64,000 nt of DNA from Gigaspora rosea (lineage: Eukaryota; Glomeromycota; Glomeromycetes; Diversisporales; Gigasporaceae), in assembly GCA_003550325.1 (NCBI GenBank), contig QKWP01001075.1, positions 1 to 64,000 of the forward strand, written 5' to 3'. Positions 36,195 to 47,327 of this stretch are shown here, piece after piece. A model generated the notes under the pieces. It worked only from the letters and a program-made list of their open reading frames with translations. It made no database searches and was not told the origin of the DNA. The number at the start of each line of letters is the position of its first letter. The first letter of the stretch is position 1. The position numbers were made by a program, and so were the translations under genes.

Positions 36195-36341
36195 ATGGAT
36201 ACGGATCAAACTATTTCTGTTGCTATGCAAAAACATTTAATCGAAGGTGCCGGTTTCGAATTGTTCAAAACAATTACTCGCCAAAATGTAGAGTTGCCGG
36301 TCAATTTGATTGACTTGTATGCTGGAATTCCTTTTCAATAG
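36195..36341 (+). CDS. Duplicated microgene 1: 48-residue peptide
   Basis: ATG (context AACATGG) to TAG. The peptide begins MDTDQTISVAMQKHLIEG and ends LYAGIPFQ. Compared with its partner at 55417-55551 it has two extra residues after MD, lacks one Gly in ELF(G)KTI, and has three extra residues before YAG(I/F)PF. All three indels are whole codons, whereas neighbouring non-coding DNA has indels of every size. No signal peptide, Cys pattern or membrane segment; the segment around ISVAMQKHLIEG could form an amphipathic helix. The DNA upstream is A-rich leader. GTAAAG directly follows the TAG (see intron). Function unknown; I do not recognise the family. Confidence 0.6.
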   Translation: MDTDQTISVAMQKHLIEGAGFELFKTITRQNVELPVNLIDLYAGIPFQ

Positions 36342-36415
36342 GTAAAGATATATTTATTTTAAGCTAAAGGATTCTGGTGAATTAAAATGCGATTCAATTT
36401 TTTTCTGTTTTTTAG
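36342..36415 (+). other. Putative intron immediately after the microgene 1 stop codon
   Basis: 74 nt, donor GTAAAGATATATTTA, acceptor TTCTGTTTTTTAG. Length and pyrimidine tract match the decarboxylase introns. Donor and acceptor are both conserved in copy 2. After splicing, the frame continues GAA ATA TTT TCA TAT AAT TAA, i.e. six residues (EIFSYN) and a second stop behind the TAG; copy 2 gives ELLSYN and stop. Confidence 0.5.
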
Positions 36416-36671
36416 GAAATATTTTCATATAATTAAAATTATACGATTTTTTCTTTAAATTTCATTTTTCTCTAATATAGATTTTATTTACAAATATAGA
36501 CTTAGATCTCTTTTAGATTCTAAATACTTTAATCATCAAAAATATATTAGATACTTTTTCATACAATATATTTAAATATATTTTAATTTGACTAATTGAT
36601 AACTTATATGTATAATTCGCATACGCACCTATGCGTTCATTATTGTACAACATCACATGATGCAAAATTTC

Positions 36672-36836
36672 CGGATGATGTAATCTACTTTTTTTCCGGC
36701 GATGTTTTCCTGAAACGGAAAATAGAAATCACAGTTGGAAGTAGTATTATTAAGCTATTAAATTATATATAAAAAATTGGAGAATTTCCGGAAATTGACA
36801 TCATTAAACGGAAAACTCCGGCATTTTACAATAGGT
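36672..36836. mobile_element. Foldback insertion unique to duplication copy 1
   Basis: CCGGAA/TTCCGG-rich segment with TTTTCCTGAAACGGAAAA-type symmetry and a distal partner (GGAAAACTCCGGCATTTTAC). Copy 2 lacks it at about 55842. TIRs are imperfect. Confidence 0.45.
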
Positions 36837-37142
36837 TTTTTGTTCTCTGGTTTAGTAGGGATTTATATTTTTATAAACCTATTGCACTTACACAAAATCA
36901 TCACAAACTTTTATTCTAATATGCCACAAATTTAAATAATAAATAAAATTTTATTCTAAATGTGATATACAGAAAAACGTCTTATGATTCATAAAAAAAT
37001 TGAAAATGAAAAATAGAAATAATTCAGAGATAATTTTTTGATATTAGCAAACTTTTTGATAAAATTTCGAAAGAAAATTTACAATTGTAAAATATATTAC
37101 AAATAAAAATAAATAGAATTTGTAGATCATTGATTTTGAGGA

Positions 37143-37471
37143 CAGGGACACGAAGATATTATTTCAATTCTAAGCAAAAATTTCGATTAATTTAACCAAA
37201 AATTTCGATTTATTTCGATTTTAGCCAGAATTAGATTTGAGTTAGCCGTAATCATGTGGTCCCAACTGGAATTAAAAAATATCACACATTCATTTTTTGA
37301 AACCATTTGAAAAATCGCAATCACATGACAGGCACAACCAAAAGCCAATCATTTTATATCACATGATTAAATTTCTAATAGAAAATAGAAAAAAATTCAA
37401 TAATTTTCGATTTGGGCAAAAAATTTCGATTTCTTTTGAAAAATAGCTTTCGAAAAATTTCCGTGTCCCTG
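37143..37471. mobile_element. MITE with CAGGGACACG ends, abutted by the LTR
   Basis: CAGGGACACGAA at the left and, inward from the right, CAGGGACACGGAAA; about 329 bp with many AAATTTCGATT words. The solo LTR begins at its last base, so the LTR landed on the MITE tip; its CCTG target duplication is part of the MITE end. Confidence 0.6.
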
Positions 37472-37955
37472 TGTTACGACTTTAAATTTTTTTTTTTTTT
37501 ATTACATTATTATTTTATTAGTACGTATTGTATTATTTCATTATTTTCTTATTTGGGATAGTATGGGAATGATCGTCATAGCATGTAGGAGTTATGAACT
37601 CTCGGAAGGAGTTATGAACTCCCGGGAGGGACTAAAGACTCCCGGAAGGAGCTAAAAGCTCCCGGGAGTAGCTAAAGACTCTCGATAGGAGCTCAAGACT
37701 TCAGCTCAAATCCACAAATATATAAAGAGGAGGTTTCAGCGGTGAATGGAAAGGAAGGTGATCGATTGTAAATAGTCTTAGTATTGTGGTAATAATCCGA
37801 TGTATTGAATTATCTTATTAATAAAGAGAAACCTTATACCCGAAATTATGTGTGTTAGTTTATCAATTTAAATCATTTAACCTTAAGCACCTATTTGTTC
37901 ACGATCGAAGCTAAATTGGTGCAAACCCTACAAAGCTCTCCCACCGATCGTAACA
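37472..37955 (+). mobile_element. Solo LTR, family L1, younger copy (484 bp)
   Basis: TGTTACGACTT start and CCGATCGTAACA end (inverted TGTTACGA/TCGTAACA), with CCTG directly repeated on both sides. U3 holds five to six units of GGAGCTAAAGACTCCCGGGA type (37590-37690), then ATATATAAAGAGG as TATA box, TTAATAAAGAG as polyadenylation signal and a CpG-containing tail. Homologous to 8558-8977. No internal region, so it arose by LTR-LTR recombination. Confidence 0.8.
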
Positions 37956-37981
37956 CCTGCATAGTGATGGCGCAAAAATTT

Positions 37982-38259
37982 AACTACCCCAAGAACACCT
38001 CCGCTTTGTCAAAAATCGCATATTTCTTGAAAAGCCGCATAAGAAACCACCTTTCATATTCTAACAAAAAAAATTCCGCATCAAATTTTAGTATATACTC
38101 TGCTTTCTAACCTTGCCCTAACCTTACCCTAACTCTAACTCAATGTCTCTAACTTAATGTTAAAAGCTTATTACTCTTAAATTCGATTGTTTTGATTTCA
38201 CGTTACACCTGATCTCCAATTCTGATTGGTTAATTTTTGGAGGTGTTCTTGGGGTAGTT
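37982..38259. mobile_element. MITE, perfect TIR AACTACCCCAAGAACACC
   Basis: Arms AACTACCCCAAGAACACC, continuing TCC, are exact at both ends. The centre carries CCCTAACCTTACCCTAACTC, a telomere-like run on the minus strand, and a TTACACCTGATCT block similar to one in the 28949-29296 element. Confidence 0.7.
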
Positions 38260-38267
38260 CAAAAACT

Positions 38268-38930
38268 TGTTGGTCCCGTGATCACCGGACCAATCGGACC
38301 AAAACTTAAGCTCGGAAAAATATCTAAGACAAGTTGATATTTATAATTTTGATCCAACACTAGCGCTAATTAAGATCCTTGGCTCAATCAGCACCGTATA
38401 CATGTGTGCCTAAAAAATTGCCCATCTTAATAAAAAAAGTAATTACGGCATTTAGGGAGCCGAAATTAGTCTTATATAGTGCCAAATTAATTTTCCTATT
38501 TGCCGAATTTTTTGGAACTCTTTTCATCATAATACATCATATAGTATAGCTATTTCGGAGGGTTCCATATAAAAAACTTAGCAGTGCCAGAAAATACTTT
38601 TTTCAAAAATAATTTAGGCAACATGTATACGATCAGCTCGAATACCATTAGACCGGTAATTTTTGCGTCATGATTATGGTATTCGATTTTGAAATAATAC
38701 ATCACTGATTTAATTCGGAATCAGAAACTTGAACCTTAGGTCTGAAATCCCCTATTTTTTTCGATAATCTTTTATAAAATGATTATTCCATAACTAGGAA
38801 GGACGGTTTGCCCGGTCTGCAATATTATCTCCAGATAACTCCTATTTTATTTTCTATTTCGACATTTCAAAACAGAAAAGGACTTTTGAACTCCATATTT
38901 TCAAAATTAGTTAACTCTGAAACCCCCTAA
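38268..38930. other. Insertion-derived spacer within duplication copy 1
   Basis: Has no counterpart in copy 2 except about 38760-38830, whose GATTATTCCATAACTAGGAAGGACGG appears in inverted orientation in copy 2 (56025-56075; key words CCGTCC and GAATAATC). No TIR pair or gene found. Confidence 0.35.
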
Positions 38931-40115
38931 TAAAAGGAATTATTCTTCCGATTTTAACTTATTAAGCCATATATATATTAATGAAAATATATATTGGCTA
39001 AGTGCTGCAAAAAGGAAGGAATTATAAATTTTTTCAAGTTTTTTTCAATTTAGAAAAAGATCCGAATCATTTTTCACTTAAATCACAAAAGCAGTTATAT
39101 TAAAAATTGTAGTATAGCTATTTTATATTTTCTTATAATTTGTCATAATACTGTAATATTTATAACATCTTTCGAAGATCTTGATTTCCCTTTTGTTTGC
39201 AGCACTTCGTGTGTGTTATGTTACCTTTTGGATCTGTCGTGATAAAATCTTATTTATTTGGGTAATTTCTTGCATCCACGTGAAAATTATGTAATATGCG
39301 CATATTTATTTGATGATTTGTGCAACAAGTGAAGCAGTCATCATTAATAAAAGATACCGCATTCAGAACAAATTGCCGGAGTACATATTTTCCAAAAATA
39401 AATTTATATTACTATATTATATCTCGTTATATCATTAATAAAGTATCAACTGGTTAGCGTTTTTTTTTTGTTCATGAATAATTAATAATAAAACAACATT
39501 AAAGCTGTAAAATTAAAATAAATATATAGATATAAAGATATATATATTCACATGGTTGTTACTTAATCTAATAATGCGTGTAAATAACGTGAAAAAAAAA
39601 TACGCAATTGACAGTAGAGGCATGAATTTAACATATCAATGTTCAAGTAATATTGGTAATAATAATTGATTCAGTTACAATCAAAGTTTTCCTCTCTTTA
39701 TCTCGGATTTTGTATGCCGAAACTTACAATGCTATATAACAAAGTTACGGATTATCAACTTTTTGGCTTCTAGTACTACCTACTATATTCGGTGATCATG
39801 AATGCATTTAAGTTGCGGAATATTATGAAATGAATAATCTTGTGTTCTTGTGTTATTTTTAATGTCCTACCTCGCACATAAGCATCATAACTCCTTTAAA
39901 ATATTTAACAAACTAAGTTAGACATACCTTGTGGTTATACTAAATTTTCTATACACTGCCATCATTTAAGTTCTACTGACGATTGTCCTTAATTGTTTGT
40001 CATCATTCGGCCGATAAGCCTCATACAGTACGCCATAACCGAGAAGTTCATAGTCTCAATCATAATGGCATCAACTCTTCCTATCGTGAGTATTTATGGT
40101 CAGTTACGTAATGTT

Positions 40116-40248
40116 GTGCGTCAAATTGAAATTTGCGTCAGATCAAAATTTCAATGCTGAGTTTCATTAGGGTCAAAGTGAAACCCTATGTTAGGATAAG
40201 GATAAGCATTAGTGGCATTATCTGACGCAAATTTTTAATTTGACGTAC
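40116..40248. mobile_element. MITE present in both duplication copies (GTGCGTCAAATTGAAATT)
   Basis: Arms GCGTCAAATTGAAATTTGCG and, inward from the right, ACGTCAAATTAAAAATTTGCG-type sequence; about 133 bp. Present at the orthologous spot 58419-58553, so it predates the duplication. Confidence 0.65.
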
Positions 40249-40983
40249 ATCTTAAAGATACACATTGAATTAAAATAATCTTATGATCAACATGAATAAA
40301 TTGAATTGCAATAGTAAATCTTCATTTATGATCTACAAGCCTGCCTATTGAGTTGATGTGAATAAATTGAATCGAAATAAAATTAAGATGTAAAAATATC
40401 ATAAACTTCAATAACTTAAATGCGTCGATTAAAAATGACTATTAAAACACTCGCTAAATAAATTGAACCCGAATGAGGAATAAAATGTGAGGAAGCAGTA
40501 AATTTCATTAGTTTGAATAGCACTTCAATTATAATAGTCTTTATTTTAATCTGCTAAGATGATCGACTTGAATAATTAATAAGATTTAATAATAAATATT
40601 GCTAAATAGCTATGAGTTTAATACGAATAAATTACTTAAATATTAATAAAAATAATCTTAATCATGAATAGCTTGTCTTTAAATACTTGAATTGAACTCA
40701 CACATTAATCAACTCAAATAAAATTGAACTGTACAAAAGATGTACTTCTAATGTGACGATGCAATAATAGTGACTAAACTTTTGTCAAATTTTACTAATT
40801 TGGCAGTTTGACTGATTGACGAAGACTTTTACCTACAGTGAGTGTCCTCAAATGCTTGCAGTATTTATAAATTGGACCCATTTATTTAAATATTAAAACT
40901 GCATCACACTACTTTAAACTAGGGAACGGCGGGGCTGGGGTTTTATTTATTAGGGCCTAAGAATAAAAAATGTATAACATATA

Positions 40984-41093
40984 TACCGTAAAATCTCGAA
41001 ATAGCGGGCATGGGCGTCATTTAGGATATTGGCCCGAATTAAGCTTAATTCGGGCCAAGATTCGAAATGACGCTATTTCGAGATTTTACGGTA
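40984..41093. mobile_element. Near-perfect 110-bp palindromic MITE (TACCGTAAAATCTCG)
   Basis: TACCGTAAAATCTCGAAATA ... TATTTCGAGATTTTACGGTA, pairing almost to its centre AATTAAGCTTAATT, inside TA repeats. The short copy at 9329-9382 shares its left part. Able to form a long hairpin or cruciform. Confidence 0.8.
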
Positions 41094-42233
41094 TATATGT
41101 GAATAATAGAATGTAACGTGTTAATTTTAAATAGCATACTTTTAAGTTTATATTAATACGCATACATATAATAGACATCAGCCTCAATTATTAACTCATA
41201 AAGAACATAAACTCTGCTCTTCAGTTAATCTCTGCTATAAACATGTACCTTCCGATTTTTGCAATCTAAAATAAACTATTAAAGAAAGGTCTGCAAGAGC
41301 ATGAATTCTTGGAACAATTAAAGCATCAATCATTGAAGAGCGCAATTAAAAGCTAATTACATTCCTCTTTGAAGGTTATATACAATAAATATAGGATGAA
41401 TCTGTGCGATAAGCATTTCTTCAACTTGAATGTTTGAGGAAATTTATTGGGAATTCCTTCTAAAATAAAAATTTTAACTTCACATTATATTTTTAGGGAT
41501 TTATTTTATACTGCTATAGCATTTACTTAATAATAATTTCAAACTGAACTGTAGTATTATTCGTATCATTAATGCCTTTACTAATTCGTTATGAAAATAT
41601 GATGATCTAGATTTTAAAATGTTGAATGGGCTTTAATTTCCTTTATGTTTGGAACATTCCCTTTAATAATCACATTAAAATCTTCCCCGTTCTCTAAATG
41701 ATCAATATAATTATTTTGAAAGGTTTTCAAAAATTTGATCGTCATGTCTCAATAGCTTTGTAATACAAAGATTTGTATTTATTCATGCTTTATGCCCAAT
41801 GTTGCTATTTTTTGAATCAATAACAGCGTCAAGATCATAGGAAGTACAATCATATGGTTGATTAATTTTTTTTAATTTTTATAAATTTATTCGTGATTGC
41901 CCGTGATAATTATCCAATCAACGAATTCATAAAGTAGACAGAATTTATACCAAAGAAACTTATAAGCTATCATCTATTAATTACCTTAATTAATCATATA
42001 TTCAAGTAGCAATTCTATTTTAATTATTATTATCTTTGCTAGAATACATATCACTTGTATATTTCTTTAGTAATTACTCATATTTGTACCTGTCAAAAGG
42101 AAAAATTCCAATACCACATATTTATATCTATACTAAAACCATATTTATATCTACATACTTAATAAATTCTATACAATATTAAAGTAAAATAAGTATTTAG
42201 ATTATTTTTTTCTTTTTAATTTTTTTTTAATTT
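41094..42233. other. AT-rich spacer
   Basis: No repeats, TIRs or frames recognised. The last 40 bases are T-rich and form the poly(A)-like tail (minus strand) of the next feature. Confidence 0.35.
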
Positions 42234-43130
42234 TAGCATCCGTCTTGGGACTTAGGACCTTTTTATTCAATATATTAGGGCCGTTGGTGACCCTCTAGGG
42301 GTCATCAGCAATTGTTACATTAACAAGAGTACAACTAGCCACACCTGCAACTTTGGTTGCCTATTTAAGTAGCCACCCTAAGGTTCTACACTAGCTGCCA
42401 TACCTGCAACCCACATACTGGCCTTGCCTATTTAAACCCTCTAATTCCTGTCCCTCCTGCCAACCCATCCTGTATCACTGAAACACAATGTTTGTGTTCC
42501 AGATGCTTATCCCTTGTCCTTAGGACCTAGCTGGGCAATCCCAGTCCTGTTATCCTCGACAGAAGACTTGGTAGAGCAGTACCTGCTCCTATTACAGGTA
42601 TACACCTACACTTTGGTAATTGTCACTATGGCTGTGGCCAATACTTGCAATCTTACCAATATCTACTTCTGCCCTTGTGAAATTTACCAACCCCAGTACT
42701 CTTCCCTTTTTTCTACTGGAATCCTTTTCCCTAGTGTTCCAAACTACCAATCCAGTTAGCCTAGAAGAATTGGTTAGCAAAGCTTTAGGTGCCTTATTGT
42801 CTCCCTTTCCTTGGTTTATGCTTCTTTAATACATGCTCTTTTTCTATAGTGTAACTCTGGTGGTCAGGTTGGTATGCCCTTTTTGCCATAGAGGCTCTTG
42901 CCCATTCATTTCTCCAGTCAGTCACCTTCTGGTTCCAGTTCAGTTACTGTTGAAAGCCAGCTACTCTCCACTTAGATCTTGTCAAGCCTGTTTTTGCTCT
43001 GCTATGTTCCTAGGATTTTTGCACCTTTTTCTCTCTTATGTAGTGCTACCAAAGTTAGTCAGCTTCAAATAGTGCTTCCTTTCTTCTTGTGTAATATTGC
43101 TACTACCAAGTCAGTTAGTCTACCAAATGC
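42234..43130 (-). mobile_element. Retroposed sequence, GC-rich but CpG-poor, 3' end on minus strand
   Basis: A compositional island of visibly higher GC than its surroundings. Read on the minus strand it ends TTGAATAAAAAGGTCC, CCCAAGACGGATGC, then AAAATTAAAAAAAAATT: a polyadenylation signal about 35 nt before an A-rich tail. Two TTTAAATAGGCAA words lie upstream. Frames on both strands (62-81 codons) overlap and none matches a reverse transcriptase or other protein I know. CpG is scarce although C and G are common, so it is probably an old, methylated LINE 3' end or retrocopy. The 5' limit and target duplication were not found. Confidence 0.4.
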
Positions 43131-43646
43131 TTTCTTCTTTTCTCTCATATAATATTACCCAAATTAGTTTGCTCCCAAAGATTTAGTATAATTCAGGTTA
43201 CAGATCCTATGATTTAATTTGGCACAGAGATTATGCAGTTACACTATATTGCAAATAATGTTAATTTTAATGGTGTAATCATTCCTTATGGAATTTGAAC
43301 TTGGAACAACTACCCCAGTAGCAGCAACAGATTTTCACTAATCTGCAATCTAGAAGATTTGATAATTTTTTACATAATATTGTTTACAAACACATTAAAA
43401 AATTTTTGAACTTATATAAGTTAGGGTTAGGGCCTATAATAAAGTTAGAGTTAGAAGGTTTTTTAAGTAAAAATTTTTTTGTTAGAGCAGTTTCTTATAC
43501 AAATTTTCTTGATATAAGCAATTTCTAAAAAAGCAAATATTTTGTTTTGATTTTTCTAATTGTATTATATTATATCAAAACAAGACTTACTATTGGATAA
43601 AACATATAGATCCTCACATGATCAGTAAAAATCTGTCAGTGCTACT

Positions 43647-43720
43647 GGGTAGTAAACTTGGAACCTTCTAACTATATAGACTTGGAGGTGACAACAAACC
43701 AACTACACTATGTTACCACA
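43647..43720 (-). pseudogene. tRNA-like / SINE-like relic
   Basis: On the minus strand GTGGTAA and TTACTAC at the two ends can pair as a 7-bp acceptor stem (one G-U), TAGTGTAGTTGG fits an A box and GGTTCCAAGTT a B box, over a 74-nt span. The T stem does not close, so it is not a functional tRNA. Just beyond, CTACCCAGTAGCA has an inverted partner at about 43315-43330 (CTACCCCAGTAGCA), implying it is part of a 43306-43720 repeat that also holds a TTAGGGTTAGGG run at 43427. Confidence 0.35.
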
Positions 43721-43751
43721 CTTATTTAGATTATTTAATACTTAAAATATA

Positions 43752-43938
43752 CAGAAAACCCTTCCTAAATGCACACTCTTGGAACTAAACTTTATTGATA
43801 TGCACTTAGAGAACAATAAGAAAAAGTGCATTTATGGAAGTTATCTATATTTTTGGTCCAAATTAAGCATGTATTTAGAGAGGATGTGCACTTAGGAAAG
43901 GTGCACTTAGGAAAGGTGCACTTAGGAAGGATTCTTTG
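43752..43938. mobile_element. Degenerate pogo-like MITE, family P1
   Basis: 187 bp, ends CAGAAAACCCTTCCTAAATG and, inward from the right, CAAAGAATCCTTCCTAAGTG, TA on both sides. GTGCACTTAGGAAAG is tandemly repeated near the right end. Clearly related to 20949-21548 but with substituted tips. Confidence 0.65.
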
Positions 43939-43940
43939 TA

Positions 43941-45473
43941 ATATTAAAAGCTTATAAATTTTTTATTTTAGAATTAAAGTTTACTTAAAATTTTTGATTA
44001 TTTTTTTATTTGAGTATTTTTTGTATACAATACCTGTATATAGCTAATACTAGCAAATAATAAATAGTGGACTAAAAAATTAATTGTTAGATTTTTTGTA
44101 ATACTTTTATTTAATATCATGTGATAAAAAATTAGGCTTTGTTAATCATTGTAGTGCAGACTTCTAATATATAGTATAATGTAACATGATCAGAGTTTTC
44201 TTTAACAGAATTTTTTTCATCATCTTTCACCAACTATATAGATTTGTCATTCATTTTATTAATGCACATTATTACACATATAGCTGCAAACATTTGAAAG
44301 GTCTGAGATAGTGACATCACTATGTCACTCTTATGTCATATAAAATTGAGGTAGTGACGTCAATATGTCACTCTACACCCCTGCCTTTTGTTAATTGATG
44401 TTCAAATGTCTGCGGCTCTAATTAACATTATCCTCTTGTATATAAAAATACTTGTTCAATATTACATATGCCATATAACTATATTACTAGCCAAATATGG
44501 CTCTTGTATTAGAGAAAAATCAAAGTTTATACTAGCACAAATATGAATATAAAGTTTATACAATATTTTACTAAAAAAATATTGTAGATAATATTTTTAA
44601 AAATTATGTTAATCTAGTGTTGATAATTGATAATAAATTTACAAATTATAAATTTGACAAAAAATCAAAAAATTGGATTCTTTTATTTATAAAATAACTT
44701 AACAAAATTTGAGAAATTATAAATTTTATAAGATTAAGTTGAATTAATAATAATTCTGCCTGTTTTGAATAAACAAAAAGCTATAAGAACATGTTGGACA
44801 TGTAATAATTCATGATTTTTTGAATTAACAAAATACTGTAAAAACATATTACAATAAAATGCTTTCATAAAAAATATTTATTATATTTTAATAAAGTAAT
44901 AATGAATTTTTACATTTACTATATCTGATGTTATGGTTGAATCATATATTTAATAGTTTATATACAAAAATTTAGGGTTTATATTAGAAGGCAATTCGCC
45001 AAAGGTGTGATATTAGTGATTGGTATTAATTTTATTTAATTAATTTATTAAAAGAATTTATTAAGAGAAATTTATTAAATAATTTATATTTTAATATTGG
45101 AATCCTATAAAATAATTTTTTAACAATAGTGAAATCTTATTGTTTTTATAACTTCAACTATCTTAAAGAATTCACAGGGCTTAGAAGTAATTATTTTAAA
45201 AAAATTTAAGAAATTAATTCTAAAATAGGGGCTTACAATAATAATTATAGTATAAAAGGCTTTACATCACTTATTGCAATCTTTTATATTGTAGCCACTT
45301 GTAACTATATCTTGATTTTTTATCTTCTTTTTATGTGAACTTGTTCTCCAGATATTTGAGTTGTTTGAGTTTCATATTTGTTTGTTTATCTTGTTTAGCT
45401 GACAAGCCTTACCCATGAGTATAAACATTTAGCCTCAAATAGAGTAGCATTTACTTCCTTTAATTACAAGCTT
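43941..45473. other. CpG-poor AT-rich block with one small MITE
   Basis: At about 44283-44416, GCTGCAAACATTTGAA and GCCGCAGACATTTGAA (inward from the right) bound a 134-bp element with doubled GTGAC(A/G)TCA(C/A)TATGTCACT. The remainder is AT-rich without genes. Confidence 0.45.
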
Positions 45474-45488
45474 ACTATGTCTGATTTT

Positions 45489-46629
45489 TTTTTTTTTATT
45501 TTTTTTTTCTCTAAGCGAGATCTTGCCTCAGATTTTATTATTTAATATAAGTGACACTGTGCATTATATTGTGCAGTTATAATTACATTAATTTTTACTA
45601 AACTAAGGCTTAGGCTACTTTACCTACAATCTAGGCTTGGCTAAGAACAGCAATTAACTCAATTAAATTGCCGCTACTTAGTCGTTGAAAAGGAAGTGTA
45701 TAAATTTAAGAGAGACCTATTGCCTGCCCTTAGCCAAAACGATCAAAGACCAAGCTTATGCTGTGAAAATTTCTATGTCTAATTACAAAGAGCTATTTAT
45801 ACATTTTATAGAAAGAAAACACAGATTGAATACATGTTTAAGTTGAAGGTAATGATATGTTGGAGGTAGGTAGAAATGTAGTTGTAGTAGATAGTTTTCG
45901 GTCGGTTAGTCGTAATGGTAGTAGTTAGATAAGAAAGTAGTCAGAATGTATAGTGGATAGCCAGCTCGATCACATGTTTAGGTTAGTTCATTATGGGAAT
46001 CGGTTTGGTAATGTGTATTGTTGTTGTGTGATATTGTAGGTCAGTAGGTCGATTTGGTACATGGATCACATGGAATAGATGACATGTTGTATTTGTTGCA
46101 TTGATTGGGTAACGTGTTATTGTTGTTGCTATTTTGATTTGTTAAAGATCATTCCTTTTTTGTAGATAATAATGTAATTGTTTAATTTGATGGGGGTAAG
46201 CTAGAATGCCCACTTTTGAGTAAATTTCTGTGTCGTTTTGTGAAAGTATATGGGTATTTAGTATTTGGGTTGTAGTAACGGTGACTAAAAATTGTGATAT
46301 AGTATATATGGTTGTAGCTCTAATGATAGAGTATAGTTGTATAGTTGTATAATAAAGTGTGTTCTTAGTGTTAGGCTTAAGTAAAATGTTTAACGTACTA
46401 GTTTCTTTGCTGAGCCAAAGATACTAGTTGTAAAAGTAATATTTGACAAGTTTAGTAACAGTTTACGCAGACTAAAGAGGAGTGGGTAACCAGCTTATAG
46501 AGAGTGATGATAGTTGGAAAACGTTCGTGTACAGTATAACTGTATATTTTTGCTTATTTAAGCCGCTGAAAAAAGGTTATGGGTAAAAACATAATAAAAT
46601 GGAGATCAGCGAAAAGAGTTAAGATTTTA
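45489..46629 (-). mobile_element. Retroposed polyadenylated sequence with 15-bp target duplication
   Basis: Flanked by the exact direct repeat ACTATGTCTGATTTT at 45474-45488 and 46630-46644. Read on the minus strand it runs 1.1 kb and ends AATAATAAAATCTGAGGC, AAGATCTCGCTTAGAG and a poly(A) of about 28 nt, i.e. signal plus tail. These are marks of target-primed reverse transcription. No reading frame of note, no RNA polymerase III boxes; so it may be a retrocopied long non-coding RNA, a UTR, or a 5'-truncated LINE. It is dense in CpG whereas both flanks are almost CpG-free, so it is a recent arrival. Confidence 0.75.
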
Positions 46630-46985
46630 ACTATGTCTGATTTTGTAAATCCATCTTTTGCTCATACACTAATATAAACTAAATTTGTATTTCTAAATTA
46701 ATTCTATTTGCTATTGTACTAGAATAAAGAATTTTGAAATTATTAATCACATTTAATAATAAGTTTTATTAAATATTTAAATTTTTTATATATATTTAGA
46801 CAACCATTCTATAAATATAGAAAAAAACTTGTAATATACAACAATTTATTGATTTATATAGAAAGAATAACAAAATTATATTAAGTATAATTTAGAAAAG
46901 AAAAAAAATATATGATATTAAAAGATTCTTATAATCTATATTAAGAATCCATTCTGATTTAAATTAATATTATTATTGAGTTTTA

Positions 46986-47327
46986 CTAAAATGCACCTAT
47001 AGTGTTTTATACTATATTACACAAAACTATTAGAATAGCCAATCAAAATTTAAGATTAGGCATAGTATAAAATTTTATTTTTTTAGTTTATTTTTAAAAA
47101 AATATTCACATCTCAAAATTTTGTTTATAAAACCAACTTTTGGGCTCTAATAAAAAAATTTTTTGCTAAATTTTGTATATACTAATGCCCAAATAAAATT
47201 CTAGTCTTACTCTAACCCTAAAGTAATTAAATTTATTTTTGTTTTATAAAATTTATTCTTTGTTTTGTTGCACAAATTTGCAAATCTAATTTATCTATAG
47301 TAATAAAACACTATAAGTGCATTTTAT
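46986..47327. mobile_element. MITE family C1 (CTAAAATGCACC), copy 2
   Basis: 342 bp, ends CTAAAATGCACCTATAGTG and, inward from the right, TAAAATGCACTTATAGTG. The telomere-like run is present but reversed (TTACTCTAACCCTAAAG at 47206). Homologous to 28949-29296. Confidence 0.65.

Larger units (their letters stand above)
34205..40918. repeat. Segmental duplication, copy 1
   Basis: Collinear, same orientation, with 52513-61569. Anchors in order: TATGCAGTTT...AGTCATAA...ACTCGAG; ATATTAAAGGAACTACCCA; AGCCGGATCGATGTTTTCGA; TATAAAAACGGTTG and the microgene; ACATCACATGATG; ATGCGCATATTTATTT; AATAAAACAACAT; CGATAA(G/T)CCTCATACAGTACG; and AATAAAATTAAGATGTAAAAA onward to CACTACTTTAAA. Differences are substitutions, many small indels and several clean transposon insertions unique to one copy. 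The unit may be a duplicated gene locus or a large unknown repeat. Except for the microgene I see no conserved reading frame. Confidence 0.85.

Noticed and set aside
42514..43072. Several overlapping 62-81 codon frames on both strands
   Set aside because: Mutually overlapping, hydrophobic, no homology recognised; they follow from the higher GC of this retroposed island.
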